This document shows, one piece after another, positions 1 through 8,401 of a DNA stretch of 64,000 bases (position 1 is the stretch's first letter; each line of letters starts with the position of its first letter). The stretch comes from Lacihabitans sp. CCS-44 (lineage in GTDB: Bacteria; Bacteroidota; Bacteroidia; Cytophagales; Spirosomataceae), in contig NZ_RJUE01000066.1 of NCBI RefSeq assembly GCF_024343735.1, forward strand, positions 62,001 through 126,000, written 5' to 3'. The notes below the pieces were generated by a model. It saw only the letters and a program-made list of their open reading frames with translations, did no database searches and was not told the origin of the DNA. A program made the translations under genes and the position numbers.

Positions 1-329
1 AGGGCCGTTACAACCACCTCCTCAAGGCTGGAAACATCTTCATCCAAACTCACGTCAACGATAGTTTGACTGCCCACTTTCACTTCTTTGGTACTAAAAC
101 CAATATAACTAAAAACCAAAGTAGCTCCAGAGCTAGCATTGACAGAATAATTTCCGTCAGCGTTGGAAGACGTACCCGCATTAGTTCCTTTCACTTGTAC
201 AGAAACTCCTGGAAGCGATGAACCGTCTCGGCCGCCAGTTACCTTGCCCGAAATTTTCTGAGCCATTGCGAGCGAGGACAGGAGTACTCCCACCGCCATA
301 AGCAGAATAAAATGTAGTGTTTTTTTCAT
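1..329 (-). CDS. SusC/RagA-like TonB-dependent receptor, N-terminal part
   Basis: This is the first ~109 codons of an outer-membrane TonB-dependent receptor of the SusC type; the gene continues beyond position 1. Translation gives a signal peptide (MKKTLHFILLMAVGVLLSSL, cut after AMA), then a carboxypeptidase-D-like beta-sandwich with the usual phrases ISGKVTG, GVSVQVKGT, SNADGNYSV, LVFSYIGF and the plug-entry motif EEVVVTA. Members import oligosaccharides or other large nutrients across the outer membrane, usually with a SusD lipoprotein, which would lie outside the window. It diverges from an AraC regulator and a sugar-acid kinase, so a carbohydrate substrate is likely, but that is inference. 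The start is the ATG at 329, fixed by the signal peptide. Confidence 0.88.
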   Translation of the reverse strand, partial: MKKTLHFILLMAVGVLLSSLAMAQKISGKVTGGRDGSSLPGVSVQVKGTNAGTSSNADGNYSVNASSGATLVFSYIGFSTKEVKVGSQTIVDVSLDEDVSSLEEVVVTA

Positions 330-529
330 AAAAAAAGGTTAATTAAATTGAATAAAGGACAGGTTAAAAAAGTATCAGTTTTTTACCATTAGCAAATGTC
401 CTGTAAACTTTCGTGATAAACTTCCAAATCTCTTCACTGGTGATTATTATAATAATAAATGTATTTTTTTGCACTATTTTTACATAAAATCAAGCTTTGA
501 GTCCAAAATATTTTTTTTTAAATCAGTAA

Positions 530-1405
530 ATGAATCTCTTTTCTCTAATAAAAGGTAAATCACAAGAAATCTCACCTTGGCCGCACATACTGGAGTTTTC
601 GAAGATGAAAATTCAGTCTGTAAAGGCCGATTCTTTTTTGATGGAAGAAAATCAAGGCATCCGGTTTGTGTTTGTGATAGACGGCAAATATTATTGGACC
701 ATAGAAAATCAAACTTTTACGGTTTTCCCGAATGACCTGGTGGTGGTTTTTCCTGGGCAAACTTTCGGAAGTCTTTCTGGCTCGTTTGAGGTTGGCACTT
801 TCGTTTCATTAAGCCTTGGTGTTGGTTTTCAGGACAACTCCGAACTCAGACTTGGCGATTGGAGCAGTATTTCGGATTCTGAACAAAGGTTAATCAGTCA
901 AATTTTATCTCAAAAAGACCAGTCGATAATTCCGAGCTTCAAACTTTGTGGAGAATTGCTACAGAAGATTGAACATGAAATGTTTGCAAACGAAATAGCC
1001 TACAAAAGCAAGGTAAATAACCTTCTGGATGAGATATGGATATGGTTGGCTCGCCAAATGAGCAAAAACGAAAACCAAGGAAGGATATTTCCGCAGACGT
1101 TTCATAGATTGGACCAAATGCTCAGAGAAAACCTTTCACATCCGTGGACGGTAGAAGAAATGGCAGCTATTATGGGCTTAGGCACCACAACCTTTACTGA
1201 AAAAGTAAAGGCGTTTTCGGGATTTCCACCTCTCAATTATCTCATAAATTTAAGGATTTCGGAAGCTATAAGGTTGTTAAAAAACTCTAATAAAAGCCTT
1301 ACAGACATAGCTTTAGATACCGGATTTTATTCTTCGCAACACTTTTCCACTACTTTTAAAAAACTCACAGGATATACTCCTGGACATTTTAGAAAAAACA
1401 AATAA
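530..1405 (+). CDS. AraC family transcriptional regulator
   Basis: A 291-residue one-component regulator. The N-terminal ~170 residues look like the cupin-type sensor domain of AraC proteins (beta-rich, with the FPNDLVVVFPGQTFG segment), and the C-terminal ~100 residues hold two helix-turn-helix motifs (WTVEEMAAIMGLGTTTFTEK and the signature LTDIALDTGFYSSQHFSTTF, ending in GYTPGHFRK). It probably senses a small molecule and controls the neighbouring kinase (12 bp downstream, same strand) and perhaps the divergent SusC-like gene. I saw no clear promoter or operator in the 200-bp divergent spacer. The family assignment is firm; the inducer is unknown. Confidence 0.9.
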   Translation: MNLFSLIKGKSQEISPWPHILEFSKMKIQSVKADSFLMEENQGIRFVFVIDGKYYWTIENQTFTVFPNDLVVVFPGQTFGSLSGSFEVGTFVSLSLGVGFQDNSELRLGDWSSISDSEQRLISQILSQKDQSIIPSFKLCGELLQKIEHEMFANEIAYKSKVNNLLDEIWIWLARQMSKNENQGRIFPQTFHRLDQMLRENLSHPWTVEEMAAIMGLGTTTFTEKVKAFSGFPPLNYLINLRISEAIRLLKNSNKSLTDIALDTGFYSSQHFSTTFKKLTGYTPGHFRKNK

Positions 1406-1417
1406 TTACGAAAGAAA

Positions 1418-2929
1418 ATGGATTGTATCATAACTATAGACATAAATACCTCGGCTGTTAAAATTGCTGCATACAACCTTGACGGAAAACTCGTGGCCTT
1501 TAGGAAGGGTTCATTCTCGATACTCTATCCGCAGGCCGACTATAGCGAACAAGACCCCGAACAGGTATTCATAACGGTGCTTTTTGTTTTGAAGGATCTC
1601 ATAAGAGAGCAAATATTAGGACAAAACCACAAGGTTTTATCTATCGTTTTCAGTGCTGCCATGCACAGCGTATTGCCCATCGACAGCCGCGGAAATCCGC
1701 TAGGAAATGCAATAATTTGGGCGGATAATAGAGCAAAAAAAGAAGCCGACATGATAAAGAAATCTGCGAATGGGGTAAAGATTTACGAGAACACCGGCAC
1801 ACCTATACACGCCATGTCGCCATTGGCCAAAATCGCTTGGATAAAAACCGCCCAACCCGAACGCTTCAAGAAAACCAGCAAGTTCATATCTATCAAAGAA
1901 TATATTATATATCAATTTACAAATCAGTACGTTATAGATTATAGCATGGCTTCAGCTACAGGCCTTTTCAACATCAAAGAGAAGAAATGGGAGCAGGATT
2001 CGTTGGATATTTCAGGACTAAAAACAATGCAGTTTTCTGACCACGCCTCTGTATTTAACACGGATCTTAAAATAAAACCAGGGCTGGCAAAATCACTTCA
2101 ATTGCCCAAAAACACCAAAATAATTTTAGGAAGCACAGATGGATGTCTTGCAACACTTGGGTCGGGAGTGTTTGGAGAAGGCCAAGCCACCATATCGATA
2201 AGCCATACGGGTGCTGTGAGAGTGGCAGGTCAAAAAATAATAAAAGACAATGAGAATAGGTTTTTCAACTACGTACTTGACGAAGAAACCTATATTTCTG
2301 GCGGGCCAACCAACAACGCAGGGGTTGTATTGGAGTGGTTTGCGAGTAATTTCAGAAACCACCCCGTTATAGTCGACTTTGAAGACGCAGTAGAGGATTT
2401 GTTCAAAGAAGCCACTTTAGTAAAATCAGGTTCGAACGGACTACTGTTTTTGCCCTATTTATTAGGCGAAAGAGCTCCAATTTGGAACTCCAACGCCCGA
2501 GGTTGTTATTTTGGAATAAATATCAAACATCAACCAAAACACTTTTTGCGTGCCACCATTGAGGGTATTATTCTTGAAATATACAGCATTGGCAAAATTT
2601 TAGAGAAATATCGCAAAATTGACAAGCTATATTTGACTGGAAAATACGCAGCCTTGCCCATTTGTGCTGGCATAATAGCCGACGTATTTGGCAAAAAAGT
2701 AATCGTATCAGACGAGGCAGAAAACGTAAACAAAGGAGCGGCCTTGCTCGGAATGATAGATGCTGGGATTTTTAAAAACTTAGAGGAAGCCGCCAAAAGT
2801 ATCGCCATGAAAAATGTTTTTGAACCTGTAGCCGAAAACAACGATACCTACCAAAAACTGTTTGACATATTTCAAAGGCTAACGTACAAACTGTCTGAAG
2901 AGTTTGAGCTGATTGAGAAATTGCAGTAA
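1418..2929 (+). CDS. gntK: FGGY-family carbohydrate kinase, gluconokinase type
   Basis: A 503-residue cytoplasmic sugar kinase with the two actin-like FGGY domains. The N-terminal phosphate loop is IDINT (D7) and the probable catalytic Asp is D241 in STDGCLATLGSG. Phrases such as TGTPIHAMSPLAKIAWIK, SIKEYIIYQF, DYSMASATGLF and ISHTGAVRV fit the gluconokinase branch better than xylulokinase or glycerol kinase. That branch phosphorylates D-gluconate to 6-phosphogluconate. It follows the AraC gene by 12 bp and probably shares its transcript. No dehydratase or transporter for gluconate is beside it, so the substrate rests on sequence resemblance only. A xylulokinase-like role is the main alternative. 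Confidence 0.82.
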   Translation: MDCIITIDINTSAVKIAAYNLDGKLVAFRKGSFSILYPQADYSEQDPEQVFITVLFVLKDLIREQILGQNHKVLSIVFSAAMHSVLPIDSRGNPLGNAIIWADNRAKKEADMIKKSANGVKIYENTGTPIHAMSPLAKIAWIKTAQPERFKKTSKFISIKEYIIYQFTNQYVIDYSMASATGLFNIKEKKWEQDSLDISGLKTMQFSDHASVFNTDLKIKPGLAKSLQLPKNTKIILGSTDGCLATLGSGVFGEGQATISISHTGAVRVAGQKIIKDNENRFFNYVLDEETYISGGPTNNAGVVLEWFASNFRNHPVIVDFEDAVEDLFKEATLVKSGSNGLLFLPYLLGERAPIWNSNARGCYFGINIKHQPKHFLRATIEGIILEIYSIGKILEKYRKIDKLYLTGKYAALPICAGIIADVFGKKVIVSDEAENVNKGAALLGMIDAGIFKNLEEAAKSIAMKNVFEPVAENNDTYQKLFDIFQRLTYKLSEEFELIEKLQ

Positions 2930-2969
2930 GGTATCTATTAAACCGAATCTTTAATTTCTCAAAGTGAAA

Positions 2970-3596
2970 TCACGACCGATTATTTAACACGGGTGAGAAT
3001 TCCCAATAAACCTTTTCAGTGCCGCCGCAAGCACCACAATTTGGAGCCCAAGCATTATTTTCTGAGCTAATTTGAGCATTATTTTGATCAATTTCATGCT
3101 CAAGTTCCTTCCTAGATGTCTCAATTCGGGTATCTAAAACCAATTTCTCCAATTCCAACAAGATATGATACGAATCTGTCAAAAAATACTCTGCTATAAA
3201 AACTGGAGTGAATTTACCCGCCAAAAACCGTGTAATTGTGTTTTCATTTATCACAACGTTTTTACATTTTTGACACACTGACCCATCCAAAGTTGCGGAA
3301 CCATTATCAGGCAATACAAACGAACGATCTTTTGCAAAACCGTAGGAAATACTGGCCAAATTACCCAACAAGGCATTCTTCCAATACCCTAAACTCTCTC
3401 CATAATTGAGATTGATATCGTTGAAGGACCCAGCTCCGCCAAAAGCATGCAGATGATGCTCAGTGGATTCCGAGATGTTCCATTCCTCCATATCTTGCTG
3501 CATCCAGTTGGCCCAAAAAGGTTCATTATTGGCCGAAAGTAGCTTTTGCAGTAACTCTAAGGCTTTTAGGTAGTTATTCAATTCTCTATTTCCCAT
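2970..3596 (-). CDS. DUF6966-like protein with two Cys pairs
   Basis: A 208-residue cytoplasmic protein of unknown function. The first ~75 residues (FWANWMQQDM, then HAFGGAGSFNDINL) resemble the DUF6966 domain, which occurs in contact-inhibition immunity-type proteins; I recognise this by pattern only. Two Cys pairs, CQKC near residue 112 and CGAC near residue 188, could form a zinc ribbon. Its start overlaps the end of the M28 peptidase gene by 11 bp, so the two are probably cotranscribed. No toxin gene is adjacent, so an immunity role is not supported by context. Intact, no signal peptide. Confidence 0.7.
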   Translation of the reverse strand: MGNRELNNYLKALELLQKLLSANNEPFWANWMQQDMEEWNISESTEHHLHAFGGAGSFNDINLNYGESLGYWKNALLGNLASISYGFAKDRSFVLPDNGSATLDGSVCQKCKNVVINENTITRFLAGKFTPVFIAEYFLTDSYHILLELEKLVLDTRIETSRKELEHEIDQNNAQISSENNAWAPNCGACGGTEKVYWEFSPVLNNRS

Positions 3597-5076
3597 ACAA
3601 CTCTTGACCTATTTTTTCATATTTATCGCCAACTTTCCACTTCGGTGCATTGGCCCTATTGGCTATCAATCTGGCTGAATGAATATAAACTTTGCAGAAT
3701 TTTGTCAAATAACTCATGCTTATGTTTTCGGGATTGTCTGCTGCTTGGTGGTAGTATTTACCAATTTCAGCATCAAAAGCCGTAAATCCCGGAGCCATAT
3801 TTGGTGCAGGAATTCCCTTGGCGGCCAGACTGACATTATCCGAACGATCAAACAAATTTTGCTCAGGTGCTGGATCATTTATAGCCTCTATTCCAAAAGC
3901 CTTTGCGGCTGCTTTGATGTCTCCTTCGGCTCCAGTTCTATCCAAACCATTGATGGTCACTTTTGTAGAATCATTGTACCCTGCACCGTCGCTGTTGAGG
4001 TTAAAAATACATTGCTTGAGTGGGACAAGTGGATTTTCAGCGTAATATTTTGAACCCAACATACCCATTTCTTCTCCGGTGTAGCCTATCAAAAGAATAG
4101 ACCGCTTGGTTTTTTGAGCAGAAAACGACCTTGCAGCCATCAAAAGAGCAGTTGTACCCATGGCATTGTCTCTTGTGCCATTAAAAATAGTATCCGAATC
4201 GGTCACTTTTCCATAATTTTTACCTGCACCGATGTGGTCAAAATGTGCCGACAAAACCAAATATTCGTTTTTGAGCTTTGAATCAGTGCCTTCTATAACA
4301 CCAACCACATTGTAAGCCGGTACTTGTTTCTTCACCACTTCCCCTACATTCATTCCCAAAGAGTTCATGTTTTCTTTCGAAAACTGCTTAATAAATGTAC
4401 TGTTGACCCAAATGTGAGGAATTTCAGAGTTGACGCCCGAAGCTGCCATGAGTCTTTCGCCACCAAAGTTTCTGATGATGGATGCAAACGGGAAGTTTAG
4501 ATTATACAACTGAACCAAGGCCAAAGCACCATTTTCGGCAGCAAACTTGGCTTTTTTTGTAGAGCCAGTCATGTTTTCAAATGGTTTGTCGTTGTTCGGA
4601 ATTCCAAACTGACAAACTACTATCTTGCCTTTTACGTCTATATTTTTGTAATCGTTTTGTTTATCGTCTATCCAGCCATAACCCACAAAAACTACAGGTG
4701 TATTTTGAAATTTGGCAGCCTTTCCACTCAACATAACGAAATCTTTGCCAGACTTCAGGGTGTCTTTTCCCACAAACATTTCGCTGGCTTTACCTCCTTT
4801 TGAATACTCTAGTGGCACTTTTTGTAGATAATCGGGCTGACCACCTGTCGTTTTTATGCCCAATTTTCGAAATTGCTCAGCAATGTATCTGGCCGCCACA
4901 TTGTTGGTTACTTCTCCTGTTCTTCTACCCAGCATTTCGTCGGAAGCCAAAAACCTGATGTGCGACTCAGCTTCGGTTTGAGAAAGGGTGTATTCAGGCA
5001 GCTTGTTGAGCTTTTGAGAAAATGCCGAAATAAATGTGCTAAAAAGTAAGATGAAAGTCAGTTTATTACGAAGCAT
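3586..5076 (-). CDS. M28 family zinc aminopeptidase with PA domain, exported
   Basis: A 496-residue exported metallopeptidase. A signal peptide (residues ~1-20) is followed by a short cap, an inserted protease-associated domain (~115-250, with VFVGYGW and GKIVVCQFG) and the M28 catalytic domain (~255-475). The zinc ligands expected for M28 are visible: H278 in SAHFDHIGAG, Asp in GTRDNAMG, the Glu pair in YTGEEMG, Asp in NLNSDGAG and His in KYYHQAADN. It should remove N-terminal residues from peptides in the periplasm or outside the cell. Likely cotranscribed with the downstream DUF6966-like gene, which it overlaps. The start is set by the signal peptide. Confidence 0.93.
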   Translation of the reverse strand: MLRNKLTFILLFSTFISAFSQKLNKLPEYTLSQTEAESHIRFLASDEMLGRRTGEVTNNVAARYIAEQFRKLGIKTTGGQPDYLQKVPLEYSKGGKASEMFVGKDTLKSGKDFVMLSGKAAKFQNTPVVFVGYGWIDDKQNDYKNIDVKGKIVVCQFGIPNNDKPFENMTGSTKKAKFAAENGALALVQLYNLNFPFASIIRNFGGERLMAASGVNSEIPHIWVNSTFIKQFSKENMNSLGMNVGEVVKKQVPAYNVVGVIEGTDSKLKNEYLVLSAHFDHIGAGKNYGKVTDSDTIFNGTRDNAMGTTALLMAARSFSAQKTKRSILLIGYTGEEMGMLGSKYYAENPLVPLKQCIFNLNSDGAGYNDSTKVTINGLDRTGAEGDIKAAAKAFGIEAINDPAPEQNLFDRSDNVSLAAKGIPAPNMAPGFTAFDAEIGKYYHQAADNPENISMSYLTKFCKVYIHSARLIANRANAPKWKVGDKYEKIGQELYGK

Positions 5077-5125
5077 AAGGTTTTTATTTCAAATATAAGG
5101 ATGAAAAAACGAATGTGAAACAATT

Positions 5126-6100
5126 CTATCGCTCTCTAAAATTATAACTCTTCGGGCTCAGCCAAGTTTGATTCTTTAGTGCCAAAAAATAGTATCTTAA
5201 ACAGTTCTTCAGAATTAGCGTTTGAACTTTCGCTTTGGGTAAAAAAAACAAAACCAGACCAAAAGCTCCGAGAATCACTTTAAAGAATAAAGTATTGATC
5301 ACCAAAAGTATATGACTCGGCACTTTCTGTATTTCAGAAAAATTATTTTGGATATAAACATGCTGCGAAATAATTACTTCGGTCTTTGTAAGAGCGGACG
5401 TTTCTAGGTTGATTCTGCTGGCACCTCCGTGTTCGTGTACTATGTTTACATTGCAAAGCAAGGCCAACAATCCTCCAGCATCTTTAACTTTTTTAGATAG
5501 TTCCACGTCCTCCGAATACATCCAATAGTCTGTATTCCAGCCTCCTACCCTATCAAACCACGCCCTCGAAATCATTACAACAGAGCCTGAAATCCAGTCA
5601 GGAAAAACTACTTTGGCATTACATGTTTGGCAGTTCGATTCCTTGAATTTTGAAGAATTTAATAGCTTGTAAAGGCTTCTTTGAGGCCCGAAAAGTGTAA
5701 AAATACTTGGAGATATTTTTTGATAGGAAGACGCCTTTTCAGATTGCTTGCAAGTCAAAATCCCAATTTCTGGATTTGCCTTGTATTCCCAAAACATCCT
5801 TTCTAGTGATTCTTGAGGAGCCAAAGTGTCAGGATTTAAGAATAGTAAAATATTACCGTGTGTATGTTTTACTCCTAAGTTGCAGCCGTGTGCAAAGCCC
5901 CAATTACCTGAATTTTCTATTATTTTAAACCGAGGATAATCTAATTTGAAGACTGATAAAACTTTGTCATCAGAGAAATTGTCAACTACAACAACCTCCA
6001 ACTCGATATTTTCAAAATGATAAGATGCCAATAGATCAAGATTCTTTCTAAGAATGCTCCAACTTTTGTAGTTTACAATGACAACTGAAAGAATATCCAT
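5126..6100 (-). CDS. Family 2 glycosyltransferase (rhamnosyltransferase-like)
   Basis: A 324-residue GT-A fold transferase. The nucleotide-sugar half shows SVVIVNYKSW at the start, EVVVVDNFS, NWGFAHGCNLG and the metal-binding region LLFLNPDT; the acceptor half shows SGSVVMISRAWF and the conserved WMYSEDVELSKKVKDAGG. These are typical of the WbbL/rhamnosyltransferase-like branch of GT2, which adds sugars to surface polysaccharides. A hydrophobic segment near residues 265-290 may anchor it at the inner membrane. It follows the FkbM methyltransferase gene on the same strand, fitting surface-glycan synthesis. The donor sugar cannot be told. Confidence 0.9.
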   Translation of the reverse strand: MDILSVVIVNYKSWSILRKNLDLLASYHFENIELEVVVVDNFSDDKVLSVFKLDYPRFKIIENSGNWGFAHGCNLGVKHTHGNILLFLNPDTLAPQESLERMFWEYKANPEIGILTCKQSEKASSYQKISPSIFTLFGPQRSLYKLLNSSKFKESNCQTCNAKVVFPDWISGSVVMISRAWFDRVGGWNTDYWMYSEDVELSKKVKDAGGLLALLCNVNIVHEHGGASRINLETSALTKTEVIISQHVYIQNNFSEIQKVPSHILLVINTLFFKVILGAFGLVLFFLPKAKVQTLILKNCLRYYFLALKNQTWLSPKSYNFRER

Positions 6101-6158
6101 TTGGAATCGAAATTTGGAAACAAGAAAATCTAAATAGAGAAATGAAAGTACTAAAAAA

Positions 6159-7022
6159 CTATACTTTTGTTGCCCTCAAAACGGCTTTTCTTAAATAGGG
6201 AGGCTTAACAATATTTGTTTTTCCATAGTAGAAAATCATGTATTTGTCAGAAAAATTATTTTCAAATCCTTTGTTTTTCAATAACTTATCTAAATCCTCG
6301 GCATCTGTCTGGCGATGATAAGTACAAATAGCAATTTTGAGATTTGATTGTGCTTTTATCAAGTCCGAGGCTCCATTAATCACTTGAGCCTCAGCACCCT
6401 CTACATCTGCTTTAATAAAGTTTACTTTCTGATTTTTGTTAAAAAAAGTATCCAATCTGATGCTCATGTTGGTGTCCTGATCAGAAACATATTTCTGAAC
6501 TATCTTGACTTTTTCTTTCCAAGGCTCAAAAGTAGCTTCGAGAGCCTTTATCCAGTCTTTTTCAACCTCAAAAATATAGACTTGCTTAACTTTTTCTATA
6601 ACGCTCAAAGAAAAATTACCCTCGGCGGCTCCAACATCTACTATGACGTCATTTATATCTACATCAAATGTATCAGTAAGATAACGATGGGGAGAAAGTG
6701 GGTCTTGCTCCAGCAGTAAACTATTAAAATACACTTGTGCCTTATTAAACTGATGTCCGTTTTTATAATATAGTTTTTTACCTTCCCAAAGCGTATAATA
6801 AAGTCCATTCTCAGGGTCAGTTTCGATGAAAATATCATTAGAAATATACTTTTGCGGAAAACTATACGGAAAAACACTCAGTTTATGATTTTGCAAATAT
6901 TCATACACCTCTCTTTGCTCATCATTCAGAACGCGATCACCTAAATACTTTACAATTTTATTTTTGAGCCATTGTAATCTTATAGATTTAGGAATCAATT
7001 TTTCGTAGATTGGAACTTTCAT
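6159..7022 (-). CDS. FkbM family methyltransferase
   Basis: A 287-residue SAM-dependent methyltransferase. The SAM-binding motif I is DVIVDVGAAEGNFSL, followed by the acidic strand end YIFEVEKDW and the family signature FIKADVEGAEAQVINGA. FkbM enzymes O-methylate diverse substrates and in bacteria without polyketide clusters are often found with glycosyltransferases, where they are thought to methylate glycans. Here it lies 58 bp upstream of a GT2 gene on the same strand, supporting that reading. The N-terminal ~110 residues are poorly conserved. No signal peptide. Confidence 0.88.
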   Translation of the reverse strand: MKVPIYEKLIPKSIRLQWLKNKIVKYLGDRVLNDEQREVYEYLQNHKLSVFPYSFPQKYISNDIFIETDPENGLYYTLWEGKKLYYKNGHQFNKAQVYFNSLLLEQDPLSPHRYLTDTFDVDINDVIVDVGAAEGNFSLSVIEKVKQVYIFEVEKDWIKALEATFEPWKEKVKIVQKYVSDQDTNMSIRLDTFFNKNQKVNFIKADVEGAEAQVINGASDLIKAQSNLKIAICTYHRQTDAEDLDKLLKNKGFENNFSDKYMIFYYGKTNIVKPPYLRKAVLRATKV

Positions 7023-7387
7023 TTCCGAGTTTATTGATTGTAATCAAATTTGACAATGCAAAATAAACATGAAAACACTAATTGTTTGTAAAAATATAGT
7101 AATTCAGTTTGAAAATTCAAAAATCTATTCAAAATACAATAAACCTATTTGGTTTGGCCTTTTTAGACCTTCAATTTAGCTAATGATTATCATAAAACAT
7201 TGACTTCAAATATTTGTTCAAAACCTCATTTATGTCTTTTGATCTTTAGAAAAAAAAACGTCCAGTGTGGAAATGTAAAGATTAAACAACGATATTTTAG
7301 AATGATTATAAATTAATAAAGTTTAAATATTTGTGGCAACATTTCAATTTCCTAATTCGTAAAGTAATACAAAACAAACGCATATTA
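7023..7387. other. AT-rich divergent spacer
   Basis: A 365-bp non-coding stretch between the minus-strand FkbM gene and the plus-strand redox cluster. It must hold the promoters of both. I found no exact TAnnTTTG box; the nearest resemblance is a TAAATATTTG string at about 7324-7333. No RNA gene, hairpin or long repeat was recognised. An in-frame extension of the Rieske ORF to 7331 exists but does not look like a signal peptide. Confidence 0.6.
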
Positions 7388-7966
7388 ATGACGAGATACG
7401 AATTTTTAAAATCTGCTGGATTTACTGGGGCTTCTTTGATGACACTGCTTTCTTGCGTGAAAACTGACGACAGCTATGTAGAAGCGTTGGTACAAAACCC
7501 TGACGGATCTACAGGAACAGCTACCACTGGATCAACTACTGGTACTACATCGGGAACGACAACTGGTACAAGTAATACTACTGGAACTAGCACTGCAACG
7601 ACATATGCGGCTACCAATGCTGACAAGACTCAGTTCATTACGACCGAAGAGCTAAACAAACTTACAGCCAAGCTCAAGATAGATTTAACATCTTCTACTT
7701 ATACTAAACTGAAATCCTTGGGTGGTTACGTAGTAGTAAGTAGTTCTTACGTAGTGGCACTTTCAAAAACAGGCAAATTCATAGCCGCCACAGTAACGTG
7801 TAGCCACGAACCAAAAAAACGAATCATTTACTCCAACGAAGAGTGGTATTGTACTGATCATGGAGCTAGATTTTCTCTAGCAGGTAAAGGATTAAACTCC
7901 AACGGTAGTAAAGGGTTAACAATTTACAAAACAGCCACCGACGGCAATACGCTCATAATTTACTAG
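7388..7966 (+). CDS. Rieske [2Fe-2S] lipoprotein with Thr/Gly-rich linker
   Basis: A 192-residue exported protein. A short hydrophobic N-terminus with a lipobox-like LLSC (C23) is followed by a low-complexity Thr/Ser/Gly linker (~40-72) and a small Rieske domain at the C-terminus. The cluster ligands are C138-S-H140 and C155-T-D-H158, the CxH...CxxH spacing expected for a 2Fe-2S centre. It should carry single electrons in the periplasm. The ATG at 7388 was chosen over an upstream in-frame start at 7331 because it places the hydrophobic segment at the N-terminus. It is 3 bp upstream of the thioredoxin-like gene and heads a five-gene operon. The linker contains DGSTGTAT (39-46), close to a flavinylation site; see findings. 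Confidence 0.87.
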   Translation: MTRYEFLKSAGFTGASLMTLLSCVKTDDSYVEALVQNPDGSTGTATTGSTTGTTSGTTTGTSNTTGTSTATTYAATNADKTQFITTEELNKLTAKLKIDLTSSTYTKLKSLGGYVVVSSSYVVALSKTGKFIAATVTCSHEPKKRIIYSNEEWYCTDHGARFSLAGKGLNSNGSKGLTIYKTATDGNTLIIY

Positions 7967-7969
7967 AAA

Positions 7970-8401
7970 ATGAAACTATTAGCAATAAAAATCCTCTTTG
8001 CGTTTATGCTCAATGCTGCTCTTTGGGGCGAAAACCTCGAAACAGCACAATCAGATGCAAAGCAAAACCACAAACTGGTTTTGTTGTATTTCTCTGGATC
8101 TGACTGGTGTGGACCATGCATAAAACTGAAGCAGGAAGTACTTGAAACTGCTGAATTTCAGGATTTCGCGAAAGAGCATCTGAATTTGGTAAGAGCAGAT
8201 TTTCCAAGAATGAAGAAAAATCAACTATCGAAAGAACAGACTGCGTACAACGAGAAATTGGCCGAAAAATATAATCCTAAAGGTAAATTCCCGCTGACGG
8301 TATTAATTAACCCCGAAGGCAAAGTGATAACAGAATGGGACGGATACCCCAAAAATCTCGACACACAATCCCTTAAAAAACAAATACTTACGCACTTTTG
8401 A
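7970..8401 (+). CDS. Thioredoxin-fold protein, exported
   Basis: A 143-residue protein with a signal peptide (~1-19) and one thioredoxin domain. The redox-active site is SDWCGPC (C47 and C50), with the usual cis-proline region near KFPLTVLINPEG. It belongs to the thioredoxin_7 or DUF255-like group of single-domain periplasmic disulfide reductases. In this operon it could keep the Cys residues of the DUF4266 lipoprotein or the Rieske protein reduced, which is inference. It starts 3 bp after the Rieske stop, and its TGA overlaps the TTG start of the ApbE gene. Confidence 0.88.
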   Translation: MKLLAIKILFAFMLNAALWGENLETAQSDAKQNHKLVLLYFSGSDWCGPCIKLKQEVLETAEFQDFAKEHLNLVRADFPRMKKNQLSKEQTAYNEKLAEKYNPKGKFPLTVLINPEGKVITEWDGYPKNLDTQSLKKQILTHF

